From: Maratus speciosus
Lineage: Eukaryota; Arthropoda; Arachnida; Araneae; Salticidae
Direction: 5' to 3'
Length of the DNA stretch: 64,000 nucleotides
NCBI GenBank assembly: GCA_963932465.1
Contig: OZ010793.1
Coordinates: 366,014,459-366,078,458, forward strand
Under the pieces are notes generated by a model. The model ran no database searches. It saw only the letters and a list, made by a program, of their open reading frames with translations, and was not told the origin of the DNA. The translations under genes and the position numbers were made by a program. Shown here in pieces: positions 44,248 through 55,788 of the stretch (position 1 is its first letter; every line of letters starts with the position of its first letter).

Positions 44248-44312
44248 CCAGGATAGCTTAGTTGGAAGAGTGTGACAGCTTAACCCAGGTTTCTTTTTTG
44301 AATCCCGGACTG
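44248..44312 (+). repeat. tRNA-like SINE head 3, opposite orientation
   Basis: Plus strand: CCAGGATAGCTTAGTTGGAA and, after a slightly expanded middle, TTGAATCCCGGAC. It faces head 2 across a shared body of about 95 bases. Confidence 0.7.
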
Positions 44313-45404
44313 GAAGCCTTTTCCCACAGTTGGAAAAATTGCTGATACATATATAACTGATATAATTTCTTTACGAATCCGTTTAATTATGTTTAAATAA
44401 TTATGTGCAAAAAATATATTTGTATCCATTTTGCGAATTTTTCGTGTGTTAGAAATCTAAAAATTGATGCCGGTATATCCTTATTTTAAAATGTGTGTGC
44501 GCCGCATGTACGACTTTGGGCGATGCATAATATTACCTTGTATAGACATCTGAAACACAAAAACCACACGAATTATGAAAACCAAATAAATTAACGGGGC
44601 CATGAACCTATTTTATTGAAATTGACCTACAGCAAACAAGATGGCGCTTGTTTGACAAAGTCGACCTATGGATTTCGCTATTTTTTTTTCCAAGTCTTAA
44701 AAACCATTTAATAATTTACTTTTAACATTAAATAGGTCAATTCGAATATCTTTCAAACTCGACTAACGTTTTGGTAATCGGTTGATGGGTTCGAACGTTA
44801 TGCTTCACCGCGTATTTAAAAACCTGGCTTGGAAAAAAAAAACGTGTGAACAAAAAGAAACTGCTTGTTTTTCCACATACGCAAGGGAGACCTTAAACGA
44901 AAAGACCTTAAACAATACAACAAACATTTAACAAAAGGCCTTTCGTAAATAACTGGAATAATCCTAAATCGTTTCAGTCACAAAGTCCACGCACTTCCGA
45001 GTTGCATAAAATGTGGAAATAAAAAATGATTTTTTGGAACCAAAAAAGTGGAATCTTCCCTTAAAGAAAATTAATCAAAATGTAAATTTATGCATTATTC
45101 GTCTGTCAAAATATAATTTTCTTAAAGTTCTTATTTCATGCAATGTTAAAATTTATATTCAATCGTAATTTCTGAATTCTGCATTTGGCTGATTCTAAAT
45201 CGACGTGTACGGTTTACAGGGAAGCAATTGTGTGAATGCTTAAAAATCGCATCTAAATTTATGTAAGTTACCTTGTTAGCCCCCCGATATGCTATTTATT
45301 TCAACCAGCAATTAAAGAGTTGTCTCTAAAAAATAACGTTCCATTGCAGAAGCCAGCCGTAAAATAAAGCAGATGTATATCATTGTACTGTTAAATACTG
45401 ATAA
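44313..45404. other. Non-coding stretch with a possible BED-finger relic
   Basis: At 44493-44590 the plus strand reads KCVCAACTTLGDA in one frame and, one base shifted, TLYRHLKHKNHTNYEN. This is the Cys-Cys and Leu-x2-His-x4-His layout of a BED zinc finger as found in hAT-type transposases. The remains are short and frameshifted. The rest shows nothing recognisable. Confidence 0.35.
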
Positions 45405-45612
45405 TCTCTACTGCAATTTTTTTAAACTTCTAAGCATTGCACATTGTCAATTTTTTATACGTCGTATAGGGGGGAAAAGTACCTTTAAATGCAATATGTT
45501 TGAAAATTGCATCTCAATTTATTTTTGAGATATTAATTTTTTTGTAGTTTTTAACTGCGTTTTTTTTTTTTTTTTTAAATTTTGGCAACTGAAGTACTCC
45601 ATTTCTGTAGAA
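45405..45612 (-). repeat. Family D tail, minus orientation
   Basis: Reverse complement of 47248-47440. It shares GAGTACTTCAGTTGCCA, GAGATGCAATTTTCAAAC and the ATACGACG block. It faces the plus-oriented copy across 1.6 kb. Confidence 0.75.
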
Positions 45613-47247
45613 AGAAAAGGAAAAATAGTTAGAAAATAGTAGATTATTATACCTTTTGGTTGCCATTTTCCTATAACAACTGAAAAAAATTGTAATTAAA
45701 ATACATGCTGTGTTAAAAAAATATAAATTTATGATTTCTGATAAAACATGCAGCTATTTTAAACTATATTTAATTTTATGTATCCATATTAATGTTACAA
45801 ACATATGAATCGTTAGATCCCTTTTTTGGTCGAGTTTCTAGAATGACGATATCGCTTTTTTGCTGGATTTGTGTATTATTCTGCGATAGTGATGTCATAT
45901 GCATACTTTTCTGTAGATGTTGTTTAAGACTCGATCGTAAATATAGAATTCTTCAGTGGATGCGAACGACGCCATTTTATATAAAATAAAAGCGTGTGTT
46001 TTATGTCTTCAAACTGAATTATGCGTTGTACTATCTATATATATTTTTTTCCTTTCATATTTTTTTGGGCGACGCTAAATTCTGAAAAAGCAGAATTCCT
46101 GTTTTCTAGTTTTTTAGTTTTTTTCACCCTTGTTCTACATTTATTCAAAACAGGAGAACTATAATATATTTCCGTGTAAGTAGACCCCAAAATTCGAGAG
46201 AAATAACATGGGTATTAAAATGTTTAATAACTGGTGTGGTACAATAAAGAGGGGAAACAAACTTAGGCACAAAGAAGACACATGCTACAGCTTTGAAGTC
46301 TTGATCGTGCCTCCATACGAAAATTTTGAATATGCTGTATTACGAAAGCAAAATTTTGCGATAGTTAACAAAATATTTATTACATTAAGAAAACGAGGTG
46401 GAACCCGCCGAATTTCGACGAAAGAAAATGTTTACAAAGGAACTGTTGCAACAAATTTATAATACATCAATAACAATAATTAGAATAAAAAATCCATCTT
46501 ACACTTGTTAATTTAACTCTCCAAAGATATATTTTAACCTAAGATTAACAAAATACTTTTTCCATAAACTTCAACTGTTAAAATTATTGAAAAATTAAAC
46601 TTAATTCATATACGTCATCAGTAAAATATGATCAAGATAAGTAATTTTGATTAAGTTATTAATTGATGCTTGGTATTATGGAATGAAAAATCCGCAAAAA
46701 TGATTTCACCTTGACATAATCATAGAATTTTTCTACCTTCACATCTAAACCAAATCAAGTAATTTTCCACGTTTCACATCCATATTAACCATTTAAAAAC
46801 ATTTTAATGCGCAATAAGTTATTAATAAATATATTTTCAAGCTTGAAATCACGTTTGTTAACTATTATACAACTTTTCATGTTAAAATTTCCACTCGTCA
46901 TTTGAGGTCTTAGTATAATCTCGGTACCTGCGCGTAAAAATTCCAGAAATTTATAACTTTTAGACGTATTCAAGGAGAAATATCTCGTTTTATCAAATAA
47001 AATTATCGTTTACTTTTAAATATGACGTCATTTTCAGTCGCTGAAATATTTTGCCTATTGACTCAAACTCAATATCAGCGAAATGAAAAAATAGTGAAAT
47101 ATAACAGCATCATCAGGGAAATTGTGTCTTTTTTAAAGCGTAACGTCATTTTCTGTTCAAATTTGTAAAAATATATTTTTAATTGTAATGAGAAAATGGC
47201 ATCAGTAAGAATATAATCAATAAAGATAACTAATCCACTTTTAATAG
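45613..47247. other. Spacer between inverted family D tails, no gene seen
   Basis: Open frames at 45792-45989, 46208-46462 and 46785-46973 are short and have no recognisable motif. Whether the spacer and the two tails form one unit is unknown. Confidence 0.45.
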
Positions 47248-47545
47248 AAATGAAGTACTTCAGTTGCCACGATTAGATAATTGGTATTAAAAACTATAAA
47301 AAAATTAATATCTCAAAAATAAATTGAGATACAGCTTTCAAACAAATTGCATTTAAAAGTGCATTTTTTTCTGCGTACGACGGTGTAAACATTTAAAATG
47401 TGGGATGTTTAGAAGTTTAAAAATTTGCTGTAGCAAAAATTGCAAAAGCGAAATTTCATTTAAAATTTCAAAGTGTTGCCATTCGCAGAATGACGTATGC
47501 GTTACGCACAGATATGTTTGTCCTTTATAATATAGATAATAAGGG
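47248..47545 (+). repeat. Family D tail, plus orientation, complete 3' end
   Basis: Carries the full order: GTACTTCAGTTGCCA, GATACAGCTTTCAAAC, TACGACGGTGTAAAC, GGGATGTTTAGAAGTTTAA, TTGCCATTCGCAGAATGACG, GCGTTACGCACAGATATG and the end TTTATAATATAGATA. The end resembles RTE-type 3' tails. Confidence 0.8.
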
Positions 47546-48879
47546 GTTTCGAATTAGCGGCTCATGACGGCTATTTCTACAATTCATTTTTATTTATGCT
47601 ACAAGAAACTTTTTCTCTGAGAAATAAAAAATGTTTAATTGCAAATAAAATTCTTACAACTTAAATGAAGTTTATTTAATAATATATTTAAACAACTTAC
47701 TTTGTTATTCAAGCGAGGTCCATGTTTTAGCTATGGCACAGATTATGTGGTCCGCGATTTAATTCGCAGGATCGTTTATGAACCTGAACACGTATCAGTT
47801 GGAAACTGCTGTTCTATATAATAATTTATCTAGCGTTTTTTAATCTAATTCCCCTTCCTAAAAGATTTGCTTTTGCTACAGTTTTGTCACATTTTGAGCA
47901 GGAAATGAGCTAACATATGTACAGTTCAATCAAAATTTTGTCTCACTCCGGATATTTTAATAGTGATAAAGAGAGGTTGGAAACTTAGGCAAGAAAATAA
48001 ATAAGTCAAACATAAAAACTTTTTCTTACCGGAAAAAATTTATAAAATAGCAATGTCACCAAAATTCATTAGTTACACTTAGTGGTCGGAAGTAGAGAGC
48101 TACCATTAGCGAAACTATAGCAGTCACTTTTTTAGTAGTTTGTAGTGTCTATTTGGAAAAAAGTAATGTAGCGATTAGTGCGATACAAAACATCAGTAGT
48201 TTGTAGGGAGCACAGATGCTACTTGTAATGCGGCTTTAAGAGAAAGAAATGTGCCAGTCTTCGACTGACGTGATCTAACTTGCACCTTTCGCGAAAATGT
48301 GTTCTGCGTAATAATTCGCGAATACCAGCTAAAAAATACGGTAATAATAGTATGCAGTGTATAGTTATGCATAAAATTTGTAATGTACACAGCATTGTAG
48401 TCGTAAAATAAACAGAGGGTATACTCTAGAGTCATGAACGTTCCTAGCTTGAGTATATTTCGGAAACAGGTTATACGAAGCTTCTTAAAAATATTCAGAA
48501 AGTATACAATGTACACCATCCACTATACATGTACAACATTAGATCTTCGTTATATTGTTTGCTCAGATATACTGCTTATTTTCATCCCCACCCCCCCCCC
48601 CCCCACACACAAAAAAGCTGTAATACCACATTTGTATGTAATTATATACACATTATATACACATACTCTCTTAATTTCGCCAAGAAAATCATTTTTTGTG
48701 TATAAAGCTAATACTTTGAAGACTGACGCAAAAATTTTCTTGCTTTCTTATTTAAAAAAAAAAAAAAAATCGTTTTTATTGCATTTATTTGATCATTGCA
48801 TTTTATTGCATTTATTGAATCTCGGCAGACGCGGCGAAGGGGAATATTAGTTATTGAATTTGAATATTAGTTATTGAAA
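47546..48879. other. Non-coding stretch
   Basis: Holds a C run at 48591-48604 and a poly-A at 48754-48768. The longer open frames at 48193-48519 and 48434-48850 overlap on opposite strands and cross the simple-sequence runs, and I do not accept them. Confidence 0.5.
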
Positions 48880-50790
48880 TTCTTTGTGCAATAATTTAAA
48901 ATTGTATTTTAATTTTGAAATTCTCTGAACTTTTCATATGTTTAATATTCAGTTAGTATTTTATTCGAAAGTTTTTCTTGAACTGTATTTTTAATTAGTT
49001 GGATATGCACTCAATAATATACTGCAATCCTCAAAAAATAATAATTTGATTACTATTGCACAAAACTGTTCTTAAACTATATTTCATGACAGTTTTGATT
49101 AAAGAAAAACATACAACTAACTTTTATTATAATACCTATTCAAATATTACATTTTAATTTCATAGCCAACTCTTCTTGTCTGTTCTCTTTCCTTTATTTT
49201 ATTCATAAAATAATGTAAATAATGTGAGTCATAAATGTTATCACAGCTTTTTTTTTTAAGCACTAAAATGCGTATTAATAAACTTTTCTTCGTTAAACAG
49301 ACTTAAATACTGCGCACTGCCGTGGGCCTCGTTTATCGCCTCTCTGTCAATAGTGGACTGAATCCTTTGACAAAATCTGAAAGTAGCGAAGCATTGATTA
49401 CCTTTAAAAAGTAGTTTGAAGTCGCGACCTTTTAAAACAATTTGTTATAGTTGTAGTTAACTATATTTTCAATAAAGTAATTGTAGTTGTAGTTCGCAAA
49501 TAAAAGTAGTTTCTCCGACTACGAAAGATTAGGGGAATTTTTAGAATAAAATTTAAAACAATCAATAAAAAGAAAATTTATAATATGTGAGTTTTTAAAT
49601 TAACGTATACAGGGTTGCCACGCTTCAGGGAATTTTCCAGTCAAAATATCAGTATTTTTTTTATAGAAAAATATATCTAGATTAACCGCACGAAATTTCG
49701 CCTGATTTAATGAGAGATTCTCTGTAAGAAAGTACTGGTGCCGAAGAATTTCCTGGTCTGGAAATTTCCTGTAGCGTGGCAACTCTGGTATAACACCTCT
49801 TCCAAATGCTAGGCAATAAAGTACATGTCAAACGTTGATAAATATTATTTCTATGATAGATGTTTCCTATAATTTCTTTAATGCAACTGCATCACTTCAC
49901 TAGTATAATAACCAGTGGTTATTTTATAAAACTCTGCTGTTTGTTTGTATAAATTTAACTAAAACAAAATTTATCTGTGTATCTAACTAGATAACTTTCG
50001 AAATAAAATACTTACTGAATATTAAGTATATGAAAAGTTCAAACTAATGGAAAATTAAATTAAAAATTAAAATTATCATTATTATTATTATTAGCCTCCA
50101 TTGTTTGTTTGTTTAAATTTAATAAAAACATACTTTCTTTGCATATCCAACTAATTAAAAATACAGTTCAAGAAAAACTTTCGAATAAAATACTAACTGA
50201 ATATTAAACATATGAAAAGTTCAGAGAATTTCAAAATTAAAATACAATTTTAAATTATTTAGAGTTTTTATTAGCAGAAAGTTAAATTAAAATTCGCTGT
50301 AGGTGAACTCCTTTTTTATTATTGTCATTTTTACTTACGTAATGTTTAAAAAGGGAGGGTGTTTGTCATCATTCTCTTAGATGTCCTCAAAACTAGCGCT
50401 TTCATGTTCATGTTTTAAAACTTTCAACATTTTTAAACATCTATTACTTAACAGGTGCAAAAACATCCATATTTGACCTGGTTCGAAAACTTTCTTTTTT
50501 CAAACTGTCGAATTAAATACGTTGTTTACATACGTTCGTTTGCATTTAAGCAACTACTTTTTTAAATGTCACACACCAACATAAAAAAAAAAAAAGTAAA
50601 GAAGAGTATTTAAGTCTAACGCAGAAAAAGTTAAAGGAAACATAATAGACAAAAAAAATTGTCTATGAAATGGAATTTAATATTTGGATAGGTATTATAA
50701 TAAAAATTAGTTGTATGTTTTTCTTTAATCAAAACTGTCATGAAATATAGTTTAAGAACAGTTTTGTGCAATAGTAATCAATTTATTAGT
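48880..50790. repeat. Cluster of inverted and direct repeats, rearranged
   Basis: The left segment 48880-49165 has inverted counterparts in two separated pieces: 50103-50270 (shares TCCAACTAATTAAAAATACA and TTTCGAATAAAATACTAACT) and 50665-50790 (shares AATCAAAACTGTCATGAAAT). The order of the pieces is not that of a simple inverted repeat, so a further rearrangement took place. A direct, weaker copy of the first piece lies at 49935-50050. The MITE at 49610-49787 sits within the cluster. No coding capacity. Confidence 0.7.
49610..49787. mobile_element. MITE (178 bp) with CAGGGTTGCCACGC-type ends
   Basis: The ends CAGGGTTGCCACGCTTCAGG and, on the other strand, CAGAGTTGCCACGCTACAGG are about 30 bp inverted repeats. 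GTATA occurs directly outside both ends (49605-49609 and 49788-49792), perhaps a 5-bp target duplication or the rest of an 8-bp one. Superfamily unresolved. Confidence 0.75.
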
Positions 50791-51446
50791 TTTCGAGGAA
50801 AACACTAAGAAGGCCAAGATCAAGGACAGAGAAATGTTTGTAAAAGTTGTTTGTATGAAATGTTTTCAAAAGTAAGGCCGCAGGTAGAAATCTTCCAATA
50901 CACATAAAATAAAATAAAATAAAATAAAATAAAATTTTGATGTAAAATTTATTATTTTATCCCTTTTCTAGTAAATTGGAATAAAACTTTTGAAATTTAG
51001 AATGAGATTCTTTCCGAACAGTTCTGTGAATGATAATTTAATTGTCTATTATTAGAAGAAAAAAGTAAATTTATAGGCGTTTGTTGATTATTAAAATGTT
51101 TGATACAAATGCTATTTTTTTACGCGAAACGTTAAATTTATCATTTAAATTAATAAATGTTAATATTCCATTCGGCTTACTTTATTTTCTTCTGATTCTT
51201 ATTCTTGTTATCAGTCCTGGAAAATATTTTTGCTTTAATCCTTTTATTATTATTTTTAATTTTCTTTTCTTTTGTTTTTAATTCATGTTCAATCATATAT
51301 TAATCAACTGAACGAGCTATAAAAATTTTATGAAAGGAAAATTATACAAATAAATAAGAACAAATAAATGAAAGAGCAAATAAATTGACTTAAACTGAAT
51401 GTGTACGGAAAATCTGAACTGTGAAAAGGATTGGAAGAGGGAGACG
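50791..51446. other. Non-coding, AT-rich
   Basis: Contains an AAAAT pentanucleotide run at about 50905-50935. No gene recognised. Confidence 0.45.
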
Positions 51447-51796
51447 TAATCAAAACCAATCATTTTAAAGAATAGTAAGTCGTTTTTGACCCCGAGCATT
51501 CTATTATCTGTGCACACATTTAAGTACACAGGAATAAAATAAATAGAAAATTCAAATATTACATTAAAAAAAAAAAAGAATGAAAAAGGATATTATGGCT
51601 GAAGTATTAATTAGAAAAAATTTTAATAAAATTGGAGGATGCTTTATTTGGAAAATAAGTATTTACAAATAAAGCATATACAACATACAGTATAAAGTGC
51701 AATACAGTATACAGTAAGTGACAGCAAAACTAATCATTTTAAAGAATAGTAAGACGTTTTTACCGGAACCTTCTATTATCTCTGGACACATTAAAA

Positions 51797-51827
<31 letters not shown>

Positions 51828-51925
51828 GAAAATCACGTTCCATTAAAAATTTTAAGAATATTATGCTTGAAGTATTAATTAGAAAAAAAAATTAGATGCT
51901 TTATTTCGAAAATAGGTGTTAATAT
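51447..51925 (+). repeat. Two direct copies of a 200-bp segment, offset about 274 bp
   Basis: Copy 1 (51447-51665) and copy 2 (51726-51925) share ATCATTTTAAAGAATAGTAA, TTCTATTATCT and GAAGTATTAATTAGAAAAA followed by ATGCTTTATTT. Copy 2 contains a CA dinucleotide run at 51799-51826. Confidence 0.8.
51799..51826. repeat. (CA)n microsatellite
   Basis: About fourteen uninterrupted CA dinucleotides. Confidence 0.95.
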
Positions 51926-53329
51926 AGTTTGCTTAAAAATGATATATTGAACAATAAAATAAAACATGATTAAAATTAAGAGATTTTTTTTATGTTGTTT
52001 TATTATTATTATGAATATTCTTTAATATTCGGCAAAAATGATGTTAAAATTTTCAACTATGCATGAATAATGAAACAAAAGTACAAAATTTTGAGATCCA
52101 GGAAGAAAAGTTACTGCTTAGAGATAAAAATTATTTTCGTTTGTAATAGGTTAACAATTAGTAATAGAAAATATATTATTTTATTTTAAAACTAATTTAA
52201 CTTAAATTTACATTGCTAAAAAAAAAAAAAAATCAATTCGATAAAAATCATCCAATAAATCATCAAGAATTTAAATTAATATTAATTGAATACCAGGGTT
52301 ACAATTTCTGAAATTCATTGTGAACCAAAATAAACACAAACATAATGGCTATCTACGGTTATCTAGTTACTATATCATATTAACATTTTGCAACTATTCC
52401 CGGCTGAAATTGTGAGTAATCTATCAAATGTATTGAAATAATAATATTTACCTAAATATAATATTTTTGCTGTCCCGTACTTAAAATGAAGACTGATGCT
52501 GTATAATCCAATCTGTGTTATTTACCTTTGAATCAGAATTTTTTTTAACAACAAAGCAAATTTCACAATAACTCTGTTTAGTTCTTCTGTTGCTTCTCTG
52601 GCCACTATTTACGCAAAACATTAGCTATCCATTTCCGAAAGCTTTATACTTCGTTGAAATAAAAAAGAAAAAAGTTACGCATCAAGTTATTTTTCCAACT
52701 GTACGAATAAACTTTACTGTACGGAGCAGATCCTATGCCTAACGCTTAGTTTCATTTTCACTTTAGATATCGCAGGCAAACTAGAAGTCAAACGTGTTAA
52801 AAGGGGAATATCCAGGATGCCATCATCTTTCATCAGAGAAGAGCAACGAATAATTCAAAAAATTTGGTCGTAGGATGCTCCTTTGTGTTTCGTAGAAGTC
52901 AAGGATGTCAAATGACAGGTTTCCTTGCATAAACTGCAATGCTGAAACAAGTGGTACACGTGCTGTAGCGAAAATACCTCACGATATAATAAAACATAAC
53001 GGAACTTGAAATCTGAATTCTGTTAAATGTTACTTCTTTGTGCATAGTTCGTTGCGTAATGTCGTTTTCACGCTCTATGTTTAGAAAAAAAGACTCACAA
53101 ACTGTATTTGTTTGATTCCGTCGCTCAAGAACCATTTGAGAATAAATTGTAGGCAATATGTATTTCGAATAATTTACATATGCAATAAATATGCAGATGT
53201 AGTTTTGAAAAGGGAAAATCCGTTTACGGGATATCCTATTTAATGCAATAGAGATTTTATTCATGTCCAGAGGCGGATCCGATCCTTTTATTTATTTTTC
53301 TTTATTCATATGAAGTATTAGAAACGAGA
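51926..53329. other. Non-coding stretch
   Basis: A 118-codon minus-strand open frame at 52908-53264 is the longest but shows no domain, signal peptide or membrane pattern I recognise. I do not call it a gene. Confidence 0.45.
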
Positions 53330-53720
53330 AAATTTTAGACTTCCGTTTATTGATAGATTTACACGTTTTGGGATGTCCTGAACACAATTTGACTATGTTT
53401 GGAAATGCCTGTCTATTTGCTGTTAGTCTATATGTGACACAAACTTCGTTGCCATTCTATCTCAGGAACTAATGCACGAAATTTCATATTCTGTTATACT
53501 TTATATGCTTATTGGATTTGGGTGCAACAACCAACGGTTGCAGCTGCTATGCTGTGTTTTTCATGTTTTTCGCGATAGCTATATCTTAAGAACTAATGCA
53601 CGGAATTTCACCGAACTACATATTCTGATAGAAATTGGCATAAACAGAGGCTGATTCAAATTTGACATTGACCACTCAACCGAAGCCGCTGCTATCCTAC
53701 TTTTAGAGAAAGATTTCTAA
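53330..53720 (-). repeat. Family C units, minus orientation, diverged
   Basis: AACTAATGCACG occurs at 53467 and 53591 (124 bases apart), with GCTGCTATGCTG and GCGATAGCTATATCTTAAG between them. These are the complements of landmarks in the 145-bp array at 38085-38640. Confidence 0.75.
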
Positions 53721-53979
53721 TCGATCCACAGTCAATTCATGCAATTTAGCGAGCGAGGTTTGCAGTATTATTAATTGCATTTTTAACTTATACACTTTTA
53801 AACGCATTGTTATCTAATTTTACATTTTAGTACACAACAAGAACGTTCTTGTTCTTTTTAAATTAATTGTCACTGTAACTCCGTGTTCAATTTAAAGATA
53901 TGCACTCCCTTTTATATTCATAATCGCTGATGCTATTATAAATTAATATATTAGAATGGTATAGAACAGAAGCTCTTAA

Positions 53980-54541
53980 CTCTTTGAGGTCTAAGCCCGA
54001 GTGTCACTCGGGTTGCTATTTTCGGTGAAACGAATTAATCTCGAGAGTTTCTCGGGGTCAACTTTCAACTTTCTGAGCTATAAAAGCACCCACTATATAC
54101 GTTCGCGGTCTTTCAGATATTAATTACGAACCTTTTATTTTGAAAGAAGATATGGGTTGCACCACTAAACAGAAGCAAGTATATGAAAATATCTAGAATC
54201 AGAGCTCTATTCGAACTTAATTTGAATCTTGTAGTTTTGCTCCTTGTGCAAATCCGTGCTTTGAAATGTTTCACACAAAAGCAAATTTTACTAAATAATG
54301 TTTATATACTAATAAAACCCATATTGTACAACATTTGGGTAATTTTTTATTCAAGTCTATGTAAAATTTTATGTTAAAAATGATGTTTTCTTATGCAGAA
54401 CTAAAAATATATATATAAAACATTCTTTTTTCAATAATTTCTCATTAAATAATGATTTTTTGTACATTTAAATAGTTGCTTCATATGAATAAGAACAATT
54501 TGAAGTTTATAAATTTTTGTCTTTTATTTAAAATATATATC
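53980..54541 (+). mobile_element. TTAA-type element, second copy, running into the gap
   Basis: Starts CTCTTTGAGGTCTAAGCC after TTAA (53976-53979). It matches the two halves of 18948-20713 joined together, skipping the 1.1-kb insertion. The last matching bases reach the assembly gap, so the right end is unknown. Open frames here are incidental. Confidence 0.75.
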
Positions 54542-54741
54542 NNNNNNNNNNNNNNNNNNNNNNNNNNNNNNNNNNNNNNNNNNNNNNNNNNNNNNNNNNN
54601 NNNNNNNNNNNNNNNNNNNNNNNNNNNNNNNNNNNNNNNNNNNNNNNNNNNNNNNNNNNNNNNNNNNNNNNNNNNNNNNNNNNNNNNNNNNNNNNNNNNN
54701 NNNNNNNNNNNNNNNNNNNNNNNNNNNNNNNNNNNNNNNNN
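54542..54741. other. Assembly gap of exactly 200 N
   Basis: Two hundred N. The left side is a TTAA-type element and the right side a Helitron body, so the join is a scaffold estimate; the true content and length are unknown. Confidence 0.99.
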
Positions 54742-54748
54742 ACATGGC

Positions 54749-55771
54749 AGTGTAATCATTTTAGATCATTTATGCGTTAGAATTTGCCGGAGTGCAGATT
54801 GTATTAATTTTTTTATTTTGACTCATTTTTTCAGGTTTTATTTCTATTTTAAATTCAAATTTTCAGCATTTCTAGAGATATTTTTTACAGATTTCAGAAA
54901 ATTGTACTAATTTAAACTGTTGCCAACTGTATAAAAAGCGCAAGCAATAATGTTTGCTTCAAATTAAAAATTTATTTACACGTGACTATTATAAACAGTA
55001 AAAAAACTTTCAAATTAGAATTAAATAATTACGTGTAAAAAGCAGGAACTTATTAAAAATTACGTCATAAAAAGTATACACGTGAATTTTAAAAGAGAAA
55101 GGATATTCTAAAATAATAAATTCATTAACATGCGTTAGAAGTCTTAGGAGAAATTACGTCATATTTACGTCACATTATAGTTATTACATAAAATGAACAC
55201 AAAATAATATTGCAAAAAAGTTTAAATTTAGAAATTGCACTAGACATTTATTTGATATTTTGAGAATTAATTTAAAATGTCTCATTTAAAAGAACTTTCT
55301 TTTCGCTTTGTTAAAAAATACCAGGAGACAAAGACTGTCTTTACTTAATTCCTTTTATATTAGCTTATTTTGAAAATGTTGTTACACGTGTATACATCAT
55401 CAAGTTATTTTTATTTCGACGTTTTATTTGTGTTTTTATTAATGTTGTACGAATTTATTTGTTCTTTCGTTATTTAAAATAAAAATTATATCAATTTGTA
55501 TAATTTGGCGAGTGGTTTGGCGATTTATATAATTTGGCGAAATTGGTCGACAGGATAATCAAGTAGTACCGCAGCGGATTTGGCGTTAAAATTCCCCAAT
55601 CAAAGATAAATGAATAGAAATTCGTTTATAGGGAGATCGCCACTGTTTTTTAAATTATAATTCAATCTTTCGAAATCTTTTTAAAGCCGATCAAATTAGT
55701 GTGCATTTAGAGTCTGCGGTGTCTGGACGGGGGTTGGCGAGCGTAGCTCGTAGGGGGCCGAGCCCCCTAGT
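54749..55771 (+). mobile_element. Helitron-like element, 3' part with terminal hairpin
   Basis: The body 54757-55240 matches 32634-33110. The right end has the small inverted pair GCGAGCGTAGCTCGT, then the hairpin GGGGGC-CGA-GCCCCC at 55753-55767, and ends CTAGT at 55767-55771. A GC-rich terminal hairpin followed at once by CTRRT is the Helitron 3' signature. The expected 5' part lies in or before the gap. No Rep/helicase gene is visible. Confidence 0.75.
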
Positions 55772-55788
55772 AAAAAAAAAAAAAAAAA

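Noticed and set aside
43825..44312. Functional tRNA genes
   Set aside because: A and B boxes are present but no acceptor stem pairs, and the copies are diverged and clustered with shared bodies.
48193..48850. Overlapping 108- and 138-codon open frames on opposite strands
   Set aside because: They cross poly-C and poly-A runs and have no recognisable domain.
52908..53264. 118-codon minus-strand open frame
   Set aside because: Longest unsupported frame in its area but no motif, membrane pattern or neighbour context; AT-rich DNA yields such frames by chance.
54476..54910. Open frames running through the N gap on both strands
   Set aside because: They are made of unknown residues and have no evidence of coding on either side.
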